DNA of 22,062 bases from an uncultured Acidimicrobiaceae bacterium (GTDB lineage: Bacteria > Actinomycetota > Acidimicrobiia > Acidimicrobiales > Microtrichaceae). The stretch is taken from positions 1-22,062 of the forward strand of contig CALMLJ010000600.1 of assembly GCA_937868025.1 (NCBI GenBank), written 5' to 3'. The notes under the pieces are model-generated. The model did not search any database. It saw nothing but the letters and a program-made list of their open reading frames with translations, and had not been told where the DNA came from. The position numbers and the translations under genes were made by a program. This document shows positions 1 to 6,461 of the stretch, piece by piece (position 1 is the stretch's first letter; each line of letters begins with the position of its first letter).

Positions 1-684
1 AAGCTGGAACGACTCGGCGTCGCGACCGTCGGCGACATCGCCCGGCTGCCGCTCGACACACTCTGTCGGACCGTCGGCACCGCGTCCGGCACCCAGCTGC
101 ACCGGTTGTCCCACGGCCTCGACGACCGACCCGTCGAACCCGGCCAGGTCGCGAAGTCGATCAGCCACGAAGAGACGTTCCCGACCGACGTCACCGATCG
201 AGCCCATCTCGAGCGTGAAGTGGTGCGCCTGGCCGACGCGGTCGCCGACCGGCTCCGACGGGCCGGGAGCTACGCGCGCACCGTGCAGCTCAAGCTGCGG
301 CACGGCACGTTCCAGACGTTGACCCGTTCCTCGACCCTGCCGGCCGGCACCGACGACGGGATCGAGATCGCCCGGGTCGCCCGAACGATGCTCGACGGCA
401 TCGACGTGTCCGGTGGCGTGCGCCTGCTCGGCGTCGGGGTGAGCGGTCTCGCCGAAGCAGAGCACCGGGCCGAGCAGCTCTCGTTGCTCGACGGTGCCGG
501 AGCGGCCCCGCCCGATGGGGCGGCGTCGCCGACGGTCGACCGACGTCGCCTCAACGAGGCAGTGGACGAGATCCGCGACCGGTTCGGTCGGGCGTCGATC
601 GGCCCGGCCACCCTGGCTCGGCCCGACGTCGGTGCGTTCGTCGAGGGCCAACAGCAGTGGGGCCCGGGCGCCCAGCAACCCTGA
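1..684 (+). CDS. dinB: DNA polymerase IV (DinB, Y-family), C-terminal part
   Basis: This frame is open from the first base of the window, so the gene starts upstream; about 227 C-terminal residues are present. The first part reads as the helix-hairpin-helix 'thumb' (LERLGVATVGDIARLP). The little-finger domain follows, beginning at KSISHEETF, a near match to the KSxxHEETF signature of DinB proteins. Further on, QLSLLD resembles the QLxLF sliding-clamp binding motif. It is not at the very end, because about 60 more residues follow, including EIRDRFGRASIGPA, which is common near the end of actinobacterial DinB. The family carries out error-prone translesion synthesis. The palm domain with the catalytic acidic residues lies outside the window, so activity cannot be judged. 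The gene ends tail to tail with the EAL gene, 57 bp away. Confidence 0.9.
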   Translation, partial: KLERLGVATVGDIARLPLDTLCRTVGTASGTQLHRLSHGLDDRPVEPGQVAKSISHEETFPTDVTDRAHLEREVVRLADAVADRLRRAGSYARTVQLKLRHGTFQTLTRSSTLPAGTDDGIEIARVARTMLDGIDVSGGVRLLGVGVSGLAEAEHRAEQLSLLDGAGAAPPDGAASPTVDRRRLNEAVDEIRDRFGRASIGPATLARPDVGAFVEGQQQWGPGAQQP

Positions 685-697
685 GCGACACCGGAGT

Positions 698-711
698 CGG
701 GATCGGTCCCG
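698..711. terminator. Possible small hairpin between convergent genes
   Basis: CGGGA-TCGG-TCCCG forms a 5-bp stem with a 4-nt loop in the 57-bp gap between two converging genes. A second option pairs GATCGG (701-706) with CCGATC downstream. There is no T-run, so this is only a weak candidate for a bidirectional terminator. Confidence 0.25.
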
Positions 712-741
712 TCGGCCGCCCCGATCACCGGCGGTGAGCGG

Positions 742-2946
742 TCAGACGACGGCGCCGACGCGTGCAGACGCTCCCGAGACGAGGGCGTCGAGGAAGGGAT
801 CACCCGGCGGGCGTGACTTCGAGAAGGCCCATCCCTGGACGAGATCGGCTCCACACGACGCCAGCTCGTCCCACTGGACCTCGGTCTCGACGGCCTCGGC
901 AACGACGTCGAGGCCGATCGAGTGGGCCATGTTCACGACGGCCCCGAGGATCTGGCGACCGTTGGCGGTCGCGGCGCCGTAACCCCGGTGCGGAGGCATG
1001 AGGTCGCCGGCCAGCTTGAGGATGTCGAAGTTGACGTCGATGAGGTGGACCAGCGACGAGTAGCCGGTTCCGAAATCGTCGAGGGCGATGCGCACCCCCG
1101 ACCGCCGGAGCCGGTCGAGGGTCTCCTTCGAACGGTCGGTCGACATCATCGAGTCCTCGGTCACCTCGACGCACAGCCGGTGCGCCGCGACCGGCGCACC
1201 GTCGAGGATCCGCATCACCCGGTCGGGGAAGGTGCTGTCGTCGAGCTGGGGCGGGGCGACGTTGCACGACACCCAGAAGTCGCCGGGCCCGAACTCGTCG
1301 TTCCACGCGCCGATCTGCGCCACGGCGGTGCCGAGGACGTGGTTGCCGAGCTCGTTGATGAGCCCGAGCTGTTCGGCGATCGGCACGAACACCCCGGGCG
1401 ACATCACACCGAGCCCGGGATGATGCCACCGGCTGAGCGCCTCCATGCCGACGAGGCGCCGCTCGACCGTGCTCACGATCGGCTGGTACTCGAGGGTGAG
1501 CTGACGGCGGCTCACGGCCTCCCGGAGCGCTTGCTCGAGTGCGAGACGGGTGAACGCCTCGGCGCGGAGCGATTCGTTGAAGACCCGGACCCCGCCGCGG
1601 GCGTCGGCGTGCTCGGACGCGAGCGTCGCGTCGCGCAGGATCGACTCGGCGGTGGCGCCGGTCTCCGCGAGGGCGACGCCGATCCTCGGTTCGAGCTCGA
1701 CCCGCCGGTCTCCGACGGCGAGCGGGTCGATCAGGGCGCGCATGATCCGCGACGGCAGCGACGTCAGGAGTTGGGACCGACTCTCGCCGGCGACGACGAT
1801 CGAGAACGTCGATGGCCCGCTCCGGCCGAGCACCTCGCCCGGGCCGACGGCGTGCTGGAGGCGGGCGGCGATCGACGCCATGATCCGTTCGAACTCCAGC
1901 TCGCCGTCGACGCTGGCGACCTCACGGATCGCCGCGACGTTGACCGCAACGGCGCCGCCGGCGGAGGCGCTGCCGACGCTGCCTCCCGTGGCCCGGAGCG
2001 CCGTGCCGAGGTGGACGGCGAGCGAGGTCCGGTTCGGGAGGCCCGTCGTCGAGTCGGTCGTGAGCCGTCGCTCCAGGCGGTCCTGGGTGGCCACCAGTTC
2101 GGTGATCTCCTCGATGCTGAGGACCACCCCGCGGCGCCCGGCCCCGTCGGCGACGTCGATGGAGGCGGCGCGCACGATGAGGTGGCGTGTCGTGTCGTCG
2201 CCGCCGGCGGTGCGCACCTGGGCGGTCGACCGCTCGGGTCCGGACGTGGTGAGGAGTTCCGCCATCGCTGCCCGGTCAGCGGGATGGAAGACGTCCAGCC
2301 AGGCATCGGTGTCGTCGACGCCTCGGTCGGTTTGCTCGGCCAGCACTGCGTCGAGCCCCAGGACGAGCCGGGCCCGTGGATTGGCGAACTCGAGCTGGCC
2401 GGTGGTCGACACGACGATCACGCCGATTCCGGCCGACGTCACGAGCGCCTCCCACACCTGCTCGTGGCGCATGAGCTCGGCTTGGGTCTCGACCAGCTCG
2501 ATCGATGTTCTGTCGAGCAGATCGGTGGTCTCCGACAGCGCCTCGGAAAGGGTCGATACCTCAGCGCGGCGCCGGGCACTTCGCCGAATGGCGCGTTCGA
2601 CATTGACGGCGATCTCTGCCGGCTCGAACGGTTTGAGGATCAACCCGTCGATGCCGGCATCGCGTAGCAGGCGGGCGTTGTGTCGGTTGCCGCCCGTGAC
2701 CATCAGGACCGGGAGGTCGGGAAATTGGGCGACGATCCACTTGGCAAGCGAGATGCCGCTCTCGCCACCGAGCGACACGTCACAGAGGACGGCGTCGTAC
2801 GTGTTGGACGTGAGCTCGAGCCGTGCTGTCCGGGCGTCGGCGACGGTGTCGACGTCGTAGCCATTTCGGGTCAGGAGGCGACGGAGCAGGTTCCTGATCG
2901 GCGCCTCGTCGTCCACGACGAGAATGCGACGTCCTTGCGGGCTCAT
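742..2946 (-). CDS. Response regulator with PAS, degenerate GGDEF and EAL domains (probable c-di-GMP phosphodiesterase)
   Basis: The protein has 734 residues from the ATG at 2946, chosen because the receiver domain begins right after it (RRILVVDDE). The frame stays open further upstream but would run into the kinase gene. Domains: receiver at about 7-120 (acidic pair D12/D13, phosphoacceptor D56, K105); a helical linker; PAS-like at about 165-290; GGDEF at about 295-455; EAL at about 470-725. The GGDEF signature is GPSTF (377-381), and the usual metal-binding LDxD segment is VNVAAI, so cyclase activity should be lost. The EAL residues are kept: E502-A503-L504, N562, E594, D623/D624 in DDFGTGYS, K644, E684 and Q704. 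In this family that set binds metal and hydrolyses c-di-GMP. It follows the hybrid kinase gene by 118 bp on the same strand, so that kinase is the likely phosphodonor. No clear Shine-Dalgarno precedes the start. Confidence 0.9.
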   Translation of the reverse strand: MSPQGRRILVVDDEAPIRNLLRRLLTRNGYDVDTVADARTARLELTSNTYDAVLCDVSLGGESGISLAKWIVAQFPDLPVLMVTGGNRHNARLLRDAGIDGLILKPFEPAEIAVNVERAIRRSARRRAEVSTLSEALSETTDLLDRTSIELVETQAELMRHEQVWEALVTSAGIGVIVVSTTGQLEFANPRARLVLGLDAVLAEQTDRGVDDTDAWLDVFHPADRAAMAELLTTSGPERSTAQVRTAGGDDTTRHLIVRAASIDVADGAGRRGVVLSIEEITELVATQDRLERRLTTDSTTGLPNRTSLAVHLGTALRATGGSVGSASAGGAVAVNVAAIREVASVDGELEFERIMASIAARLQHAVGPGEVLGRSGPSTFSIVVAGESRSQLLTSLPSRIMRALIDPLAVGDRRVELEPRIGVALAETGATAESILRDATLASEHADARGGVRVFNESLRAEAFTRLALEQALREAVSRRQLTLEYQPIVSTVERRLVGMEALSRWHHPGLGVMSPGVFVPIAEQLGLINELGNHVLGTAVAQIGAWNDEFGPGDFWVSCNVAPPQLDDSTFPDRVMRILDGAPVAAHRLCVEVTEDSMMSTDRSKETLDRLRRSGVRIALDDFGTGYSSLVHLIDVNFDILKLAGDLMPPHRGYGAATANGRQILGAVVNMAHSIGLDVVAEAVETEVQWDELASCGADLVQGWAFSKSRPPGDPFLDALVSGASARVGAVV

Positions 2947-2994
2947 ACGATCAATTCGGCGTTGTGGTTCATTCGCTGAATCCCGTCCTCGACA

Positions 2995-3012
2995 TTGGGT
3001 ATGTTTGCCCAA
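2995..3012. repeat. Inverted repeat in the kinase-regulator gap
   Basis: TTGGG-TATGTTTG-CCCAA is a perfect 5-bp inverted repeat with an 8-nt centre, lying in the 118-bp gap between the histidine kinase stop and the EAL regulator start. It could be an operator or a weak hairpin. Arms this short could also arise by chance. Confidence 0.3.
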
Positions 3013-3064
3013 CGCCTCGTTTCCATGGCCAATGATCTCCGTCGAAGCTCCGGCTAGGAACCGT

Positions 3065-5470
3065 TCAGTGCGCGGTGACGGGAGCGACGCGGTCGATCGC
3101 AGCCCGCAGACCATCGGGATCGATCGGCTTGTAGACGAGTCGACCGGCATCGGACATCGCCCGCTCGAACGCGGCGGCGGTCGATGTGACGGCGCCGCCG
3201 GTGACGAAGACGACGCGGCTGGCCTGAGCGGGATCGGCGGCGACGAGGCGGGCGTGGAACTCGGCTCCGTGCACCCCGGGCATCATCAGGTCACAGACGA
3301 TGGCGTCGACACCGCGGTCGGAGGACGAGACGGCGTCGAGCGCCTCGCTCGCATCGGTGAAGGTCGTGACCGCGAAGTCGCCGCCGAGGGTGCGGGCCAG
3401 GGAATCCGCCACCTTCCGGTCGTCGTCGACGATCACCACCGACGGTCGCGCCGGGAGGTCGGCGGGATCGACCGCGGCGGGGGCGGCGTCGGCGTCGTGT
3501 GCGGGGAGATCGTCGGGTGGCGTCGGGGTGTCGGCTGCGAGTGGGATCCGGACGGTCACCACCGTTCCCCAGCCGACCTCGGTATCGATGTCGATGTCGC
3601 CCCCGGCGTCCTCGACCAGTTGTCGTGAAATCGATAGTCCGAGGCCGGTGCCGATGACCTCCTTCGTTGTGAAGAAGGGTTCGAAGACCCGCGCCAACAC
3701 CTCGGGCGAGATGCCGCTGCCGTTGTCCTTCACGGTCAGGTGCACGACGTCCCCGACGGTCCTGAGGCCGATCTCGACGCGATTGACGCCGAGGTCGGAG
3801 TTCTCGAACGCGTGGGCGGCGTTCGTCAGCAGGTTCACGGCGACCTGGCTGAGCCGCGAACTCGACATCGCCACGCGGTCGCACTGGTCGGCGGACAGCC
3901 CGACGACGGCGCGGTGGCGGAGTTCGTTGTTGGCCATTCGCACTGCGATCTCACACACCGCGACGGGGTCGCACGACTCGTCGCTCTCGTCACCTCGGGT
4001 GAGCGTCTTGAGATCGGTGACGATGTCACGGACTCGAACCGAACCGTCGATGGCGTCGTCGATGGCCGAGATCAGGTCGGGGCACACACCGTCGACCGTC
4101 TCGAGTGCGTCGCGGACGTAGTGGAGGTTGCCCATGATGTACGCGAGCGGGTTGTTGATCTCGTGACCGACGCCGGCGGCGAGGCTGCCCATCGCTGCGA
4201 GCCGTGATGCGAGCTGCAGCTGGGTGTCGCGCTCTCGGAGACGCTGCTCGGTCTGGAGCCGCTCGGAGATGTCGCGGAACAGGCCGAGGATGTATTGGGT
4301 GCCGTCGATCTCGAAGATCGAGGAACTGATCTCGACGGGGACCCGGACGCCGTCGGAGCGCAGGATCGGCATCTGGATCGTGGCTCGATTCCCTTCCTGC
4401 AGTGCTCGGATGTGTCGCCGGAACACCTCCCGCGCCTCGGCATCCTCCTCGAGGTCGGGTGGATGCAGGATCGACTGTGGTGCGCCGACGAGCTCGGATC
4501 GCGGGCGGACCCACAGGCGCTCTGCCGGCTCGTTGACATCGACGATGCGTCCGGTCAGGGGATCGGCCAGCACCGCGGCGTCGTTCATCGTCTGGAAGAG
4601 ACGGACGTACTTCGCCTGCGCCTCCTCGGCCTGCTGCTCGGCATTCAGCTGGGCCGTCCGGTCGGTGACCGCGCCGACCATCAGCAACGGGTCGCCGGAG
4701 GGCGACCGGACGACCTGACCGGCGGCGACGAGATTGCGGTAGCCGCCGTACTCGGTCTGCAGCCGCATCGGCACGTTCCGGTAGGCCACGCCGTGGACGA
4801 AATGCTCCTGGAGCGCGATCTCGACCGAGTGCCGGTCGTCGGGGTGGACGATATCGATGAACGCCTCGAACGTCATCGGATGGTCCTCGGGCGTGCGGCC
4901 CAGGATCTGGTACGTCCGGCGCGACCATTCGACGAGTCCGTCGGCGATGTTCCAGATCCAGTACCCGTCCGCCGTCGAGTCGAGGAACATCTTGACGGCG
5001 TCGGCGCGCAGCTCGTCGAGGTGGTGGTCGACGAACCGACGAAGTCGCCGCACGGTCAGGGGCGAGTCGACGGCTCCGACCTCGTCGACGAACTCGTCGA
5101 TGATGGCGTCGAGGTCGTCATCGAGGTCGCCGTCGCCGTCGACGGCCCGATCGAGGATGCCGAACACCCGGAGGTGCGTGGTGCTCTTCTCGAAGCGGTC
5201 CCGAAGTGCGGCGCGGTCGGCGGCGGTGAGCCCGCCATGGAGCGGGACCACGAACACCCCGCTGTCGACGGGGCCGGGCAAGGCTCCCGGGGCCGTCGGC
5301 GCCTGAGGCACCGCAGTCCAGAGGATGCCTTCCTGGTCGAGGAGGTGGCCGATGGCCAGCGTGAAGTCCGAACCGGTGTCGACGAGAGACAAGACCATCT
5401 GACGAGCGTCGGCCGGTCTCGGGCCGGCCTGTACGTAGTCAAGAGAATTGCCCATGCCGGGCAGGGCCAC
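3065..5470 (-). CDS. PAS-PAS hybrid sensor histidine kinase with C-terminal receiver
   Basis: The protein has 801 residues from a GTG at 5470; an ATG five codons later (5455) is equally possible, and neither has a Shine-Dalgarno at normal spacing. Residues 1-155 are not a domain I recognise and include an acidic stretch DGDGDLDDDLD (111-121). Two PAS domains follow (about 160-275 and 285-405), then the HisKA helix with H436 in GHEINNPL. The ATPase domain has the N box (N546 in AVNLLTNAAHAF), the G1 box DNGSGI, the F box EPFFTTKE and the G2 box GTGLGL. A Pro/Ala/Asp-rich linker leads to a C-terminal receiver (VIVDDD, D727 in CDLMMPG, K781). No membrane segment is visible, so the sensor is probably cytosolic. 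It lies between the lipoprotein gene (49 bp) and the EAL regulator gene, in one likely operon. The signal sensed is unknown. Confidence 0.9.
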   Translation of the reverse strand: MALPGMGNSLDYVQAGPRPADARQMVLSLVDTGSDFTLAIGHLLDQEGILWTAVPQAPTAPGALPGPVDSGVFVVPLHGGLTAADRAALRDRFEKSTTHLRVFGILDRAVDGDGDLDDDLDAIIDEFVDEVGAVDSPLTVRRLRRFVDHHLDELRADAVKMFLDSTADGYWIWNIADGLVEWSRRTYQILGRTPEDHPMTFEAFIDIVHPDDRHSVEIALQEHFVHGVAYRNVPMRLQTEYGGYRNLVAAGQVVRSPSGDPLLMVGAVTDRTAQLNAEQQAEEAQAKYVRLFQTMNDAAVLADPLTGRIVDVNEPAERLWVRPRSELVGAPQSILHPPDLEEDAEAREVFRRHIRALQEGNRATIQMPILRSDGVRVPVEISSSIFEIDGTQYILGLFRDISERLQTEQRLRERDTQLQLASRLAAMGSLAAGVGHEINNPLAYIMGNLHYVRDALETVDGVCPDLISAIDDAIDGSVRVRDIVTDLKTLTRGDESDESCDPVAVCEIAVRMANNELRHRAVVGLSADQCDRVAMSSSRLSQVAVNLLTNAAHAFENSDLGVNRVEIGLRTVGDVVHLTVKDNGSGISPEVLARVFEPFFTTKEVIGTGLGLSISRQLVEDAGGDIDIDTEVGWGTVVTVRIPLAADTPTPPDDLPAHDADAAPAAVDPADLPARPSVVIVDDDRKVADSLARTLGGDFAVTTFTDASEALDAVSSSDRGVDAIVCDLMMPGVHGAEFHARLVAADPAQASRVVFVTGGAVTSTAAAFERAMSDAGRLVYKPIDPDGLRAAIDRVAPVTAH

Positions 5471-5519
5471 GGCCGGCAGGCCGACCGTGGCGCGAGTCCC
5501 GTTCGATCCTCCGGCGACC

Positions 5520-5813
5520 TCAGGTCGGGACGGGCGGCGTGGTGGTCGGCGGCGTGGTCGTGGACGTCGGGGGCGTGGTGGTCGTGGGCGGCGTGGTGGT
5601 GGTGGGAGCAGCGGTCGTGGGCGCCGTTGTGGTGGCGGGCGAGGTCGTCGAGGTCGTGGAGGGCGTCGTCGTCGTGGGCGTCGTCGGGACGGCAGGACAT
5701 GCCTCCCAGAACGGGGGCGTCTCGCCGCCGGGGCACGGCGTGCAGGCCGTCAGGGAGAAGGGCGCGCTGGCGATCGCCGTGATCGCGGCAACCTTGCTGA
5801 ATCGTCGTGTCAT
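5520..5813 (-). CDS. Small Thr/Pro-rich lipoprotein
   Basis: The 97-residue product begins MTRRFSKV, followed by a hydrophobic stretch and the lipobox LTAC with Cys24, so it should be exported and lipid-anchored. After a short Cys/Pro/Gly segment (C27, C39) the rest, from about residue 42, is almost only Thr and Pro with some Ser, Ala and Val. Tails like this act as extended, often O-glycosylated stalks; no globular domain remains. The ATG at 5813 is supported by AGGAG eight bases upstream on the minus strand. The low-complexity part could make this look like a spurious ORF, but the signal peptide, lipobox and ribosome binding site argue that it is real. It is the first gene before the hybrid kinase, which raises the possibility of a link to sensing; that is inference from position only. 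Confidence 0.75.
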   Translation of the reverse strand: MTRRFSKVAAITAIASAPFSLTACTPCPGGETPPFWEACPAVPTTPTTTTPSTTSTTSPATTTAPTTAAPTTTTPPTTTTPPTSTTTPPTTTPPVPT

Positions 5814-5848
5814 GGTTCGTACTCCTGGTCGGGGTCAGCGGGCGGGTG

Positions 5849-5878
5849 AACCTATCGCGGAGTCTGCGGGGGCATCGA
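5849..5878 (-). promoter_or_regulatory. Weak candidate promoter for the lipoprotein-kinase-EAL operon
   Basis: On the minus strand TCGATG (5878-5873), 18 nt and TAGGTT (5854-5849) give a TANNNT-type -10 box with a poor -35. The transcript would start near 5842, with a leader of about 28 nt that includes the AGGAG of the lipoprotein gene. The match is weak. Confidence 0.25.
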
Positions 5879-6059
5879 CGTCGTTCAGGTCTCAACCAGT
5901 GCGTTCGGGCCGGTCGGGCGGATCCGCACCAAATGAAGCGGTGCGCGTTGTCGTTCCGGGATCGCTGTGCGATCATGACGGAACCAACCGAGCCATCCAC
6001 CCACGCCGTCCGTCGCCCGCTGGGCAGGGCCGGTGCTCAATCCTTCCGGGGGACCCGCG

Positions 6060-6437
6060 GTGCCGCTGTCCGAGGACGAACAACGAATCCTCACCGAGAT
6101 CGAGCACCAGCTCCGCGCGTCGGATCCCGATCTCGCCCGCCAGGTGAGCGAGACGACGGTGTACTCGGCGCCGCTGCGGCGGACGCGCCTTGCCGTGGCC
6201 GGGGTTGTCGTCGGGTTGGCCGTCACCATCCTCCTGCTGCTCTACGTCAACGCCTACGTGGCGTTCGTCGTCGGGTTCGGGCTGATGTTCGCGTCGGCGT
6301 TCTACCTCGAGCGCAACATCCGTCACCTCGGTCGCGTCGGGCTCAACCAGCTCGCCACCACGGTGCGGTCCACCGGCGTCCGCGACATGTTCGGCACCAA
6401 CGCCGGCCGCGACGAGACCGCCGACCCCGATTCCTGA
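6060..6437 (+). CDS. DUF3040 family membrane protein
   Basis: The 125-residue protein starts at the GTG at 6060, giving MPLSEDEQRILTEIE, the typical beginning of DUF3040 proteins. GGGGGA (6048-6053) lies six bases upstream. The frame is open from a GTG at 6033, but those extra nine codons do not fit the family. Two hydrophobic segments (about 43-62 and 64-83) form a membrane hairpin; the N-terminal 40 residues are charged and probably cytosolic. The family is small, actinobacterial and of unknown function. From memory, such genes are often found near dinB and the dcw cluster, as here. The gene converges on the transglutaminase gene with a 20-bp gap. Confidence 0.85.
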   Translation: MPLSEDEQRILTEIEHQLRASDPDLARQVSETTVYSAPLRRTRLAVAGVVVGLAVTILLLLYVNAYVAFVVGFGLMFASAFYLERNIRHLGRVGLNQLATTVRSTGVRDMFGTNAGRDETADPDS

Positions 6438-6461
6438 ACGGCCGCTGCGGCGTCAGTTCAG
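6434..6461. terminator. Candidate bidirectional terminator between convergent genes
   Basis: CTGAAC (6434-6439) pairs with GTTCAG (6456-6461), with an inner GCC/GGC stem between them. The two outer arms contain the TGA stop codons of the DUF3040 gene and of the transglutaminase gene, so one hairpin covers both gene ends. There is no T-run; it would be the kind of intrinsic terminator without U-tract often proposed for GC-rich actinobacteria. Confidence 0.4.

Noticed and set aside
922..2667. Long plus-strand open frame opposite the REC-PAS-GGDEF-EAL gene
   Set aside because: It is a frame shadow: Arg/Asp/Gly/His-rich, without motifs, and entirely antisense to a gene with clear catalytic residues.
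2947..3150. An N-terminally longer EAL regulator starting at 3150
   Set aside because: The extra 68 residues overlap the end of the kinase gene, have no domain, and precede a receiver that already begins naturally at the ATG at 2946.
5539..6147. Val/Gly-rich plus-strand frame opposite the lipoprotein
   Set aside because: The Val/Gly run is the reverse complement of the Thr/Pro codons. The minus-strand gene has a signal peptide, lipobox and ribosome binding site; this frame has none.
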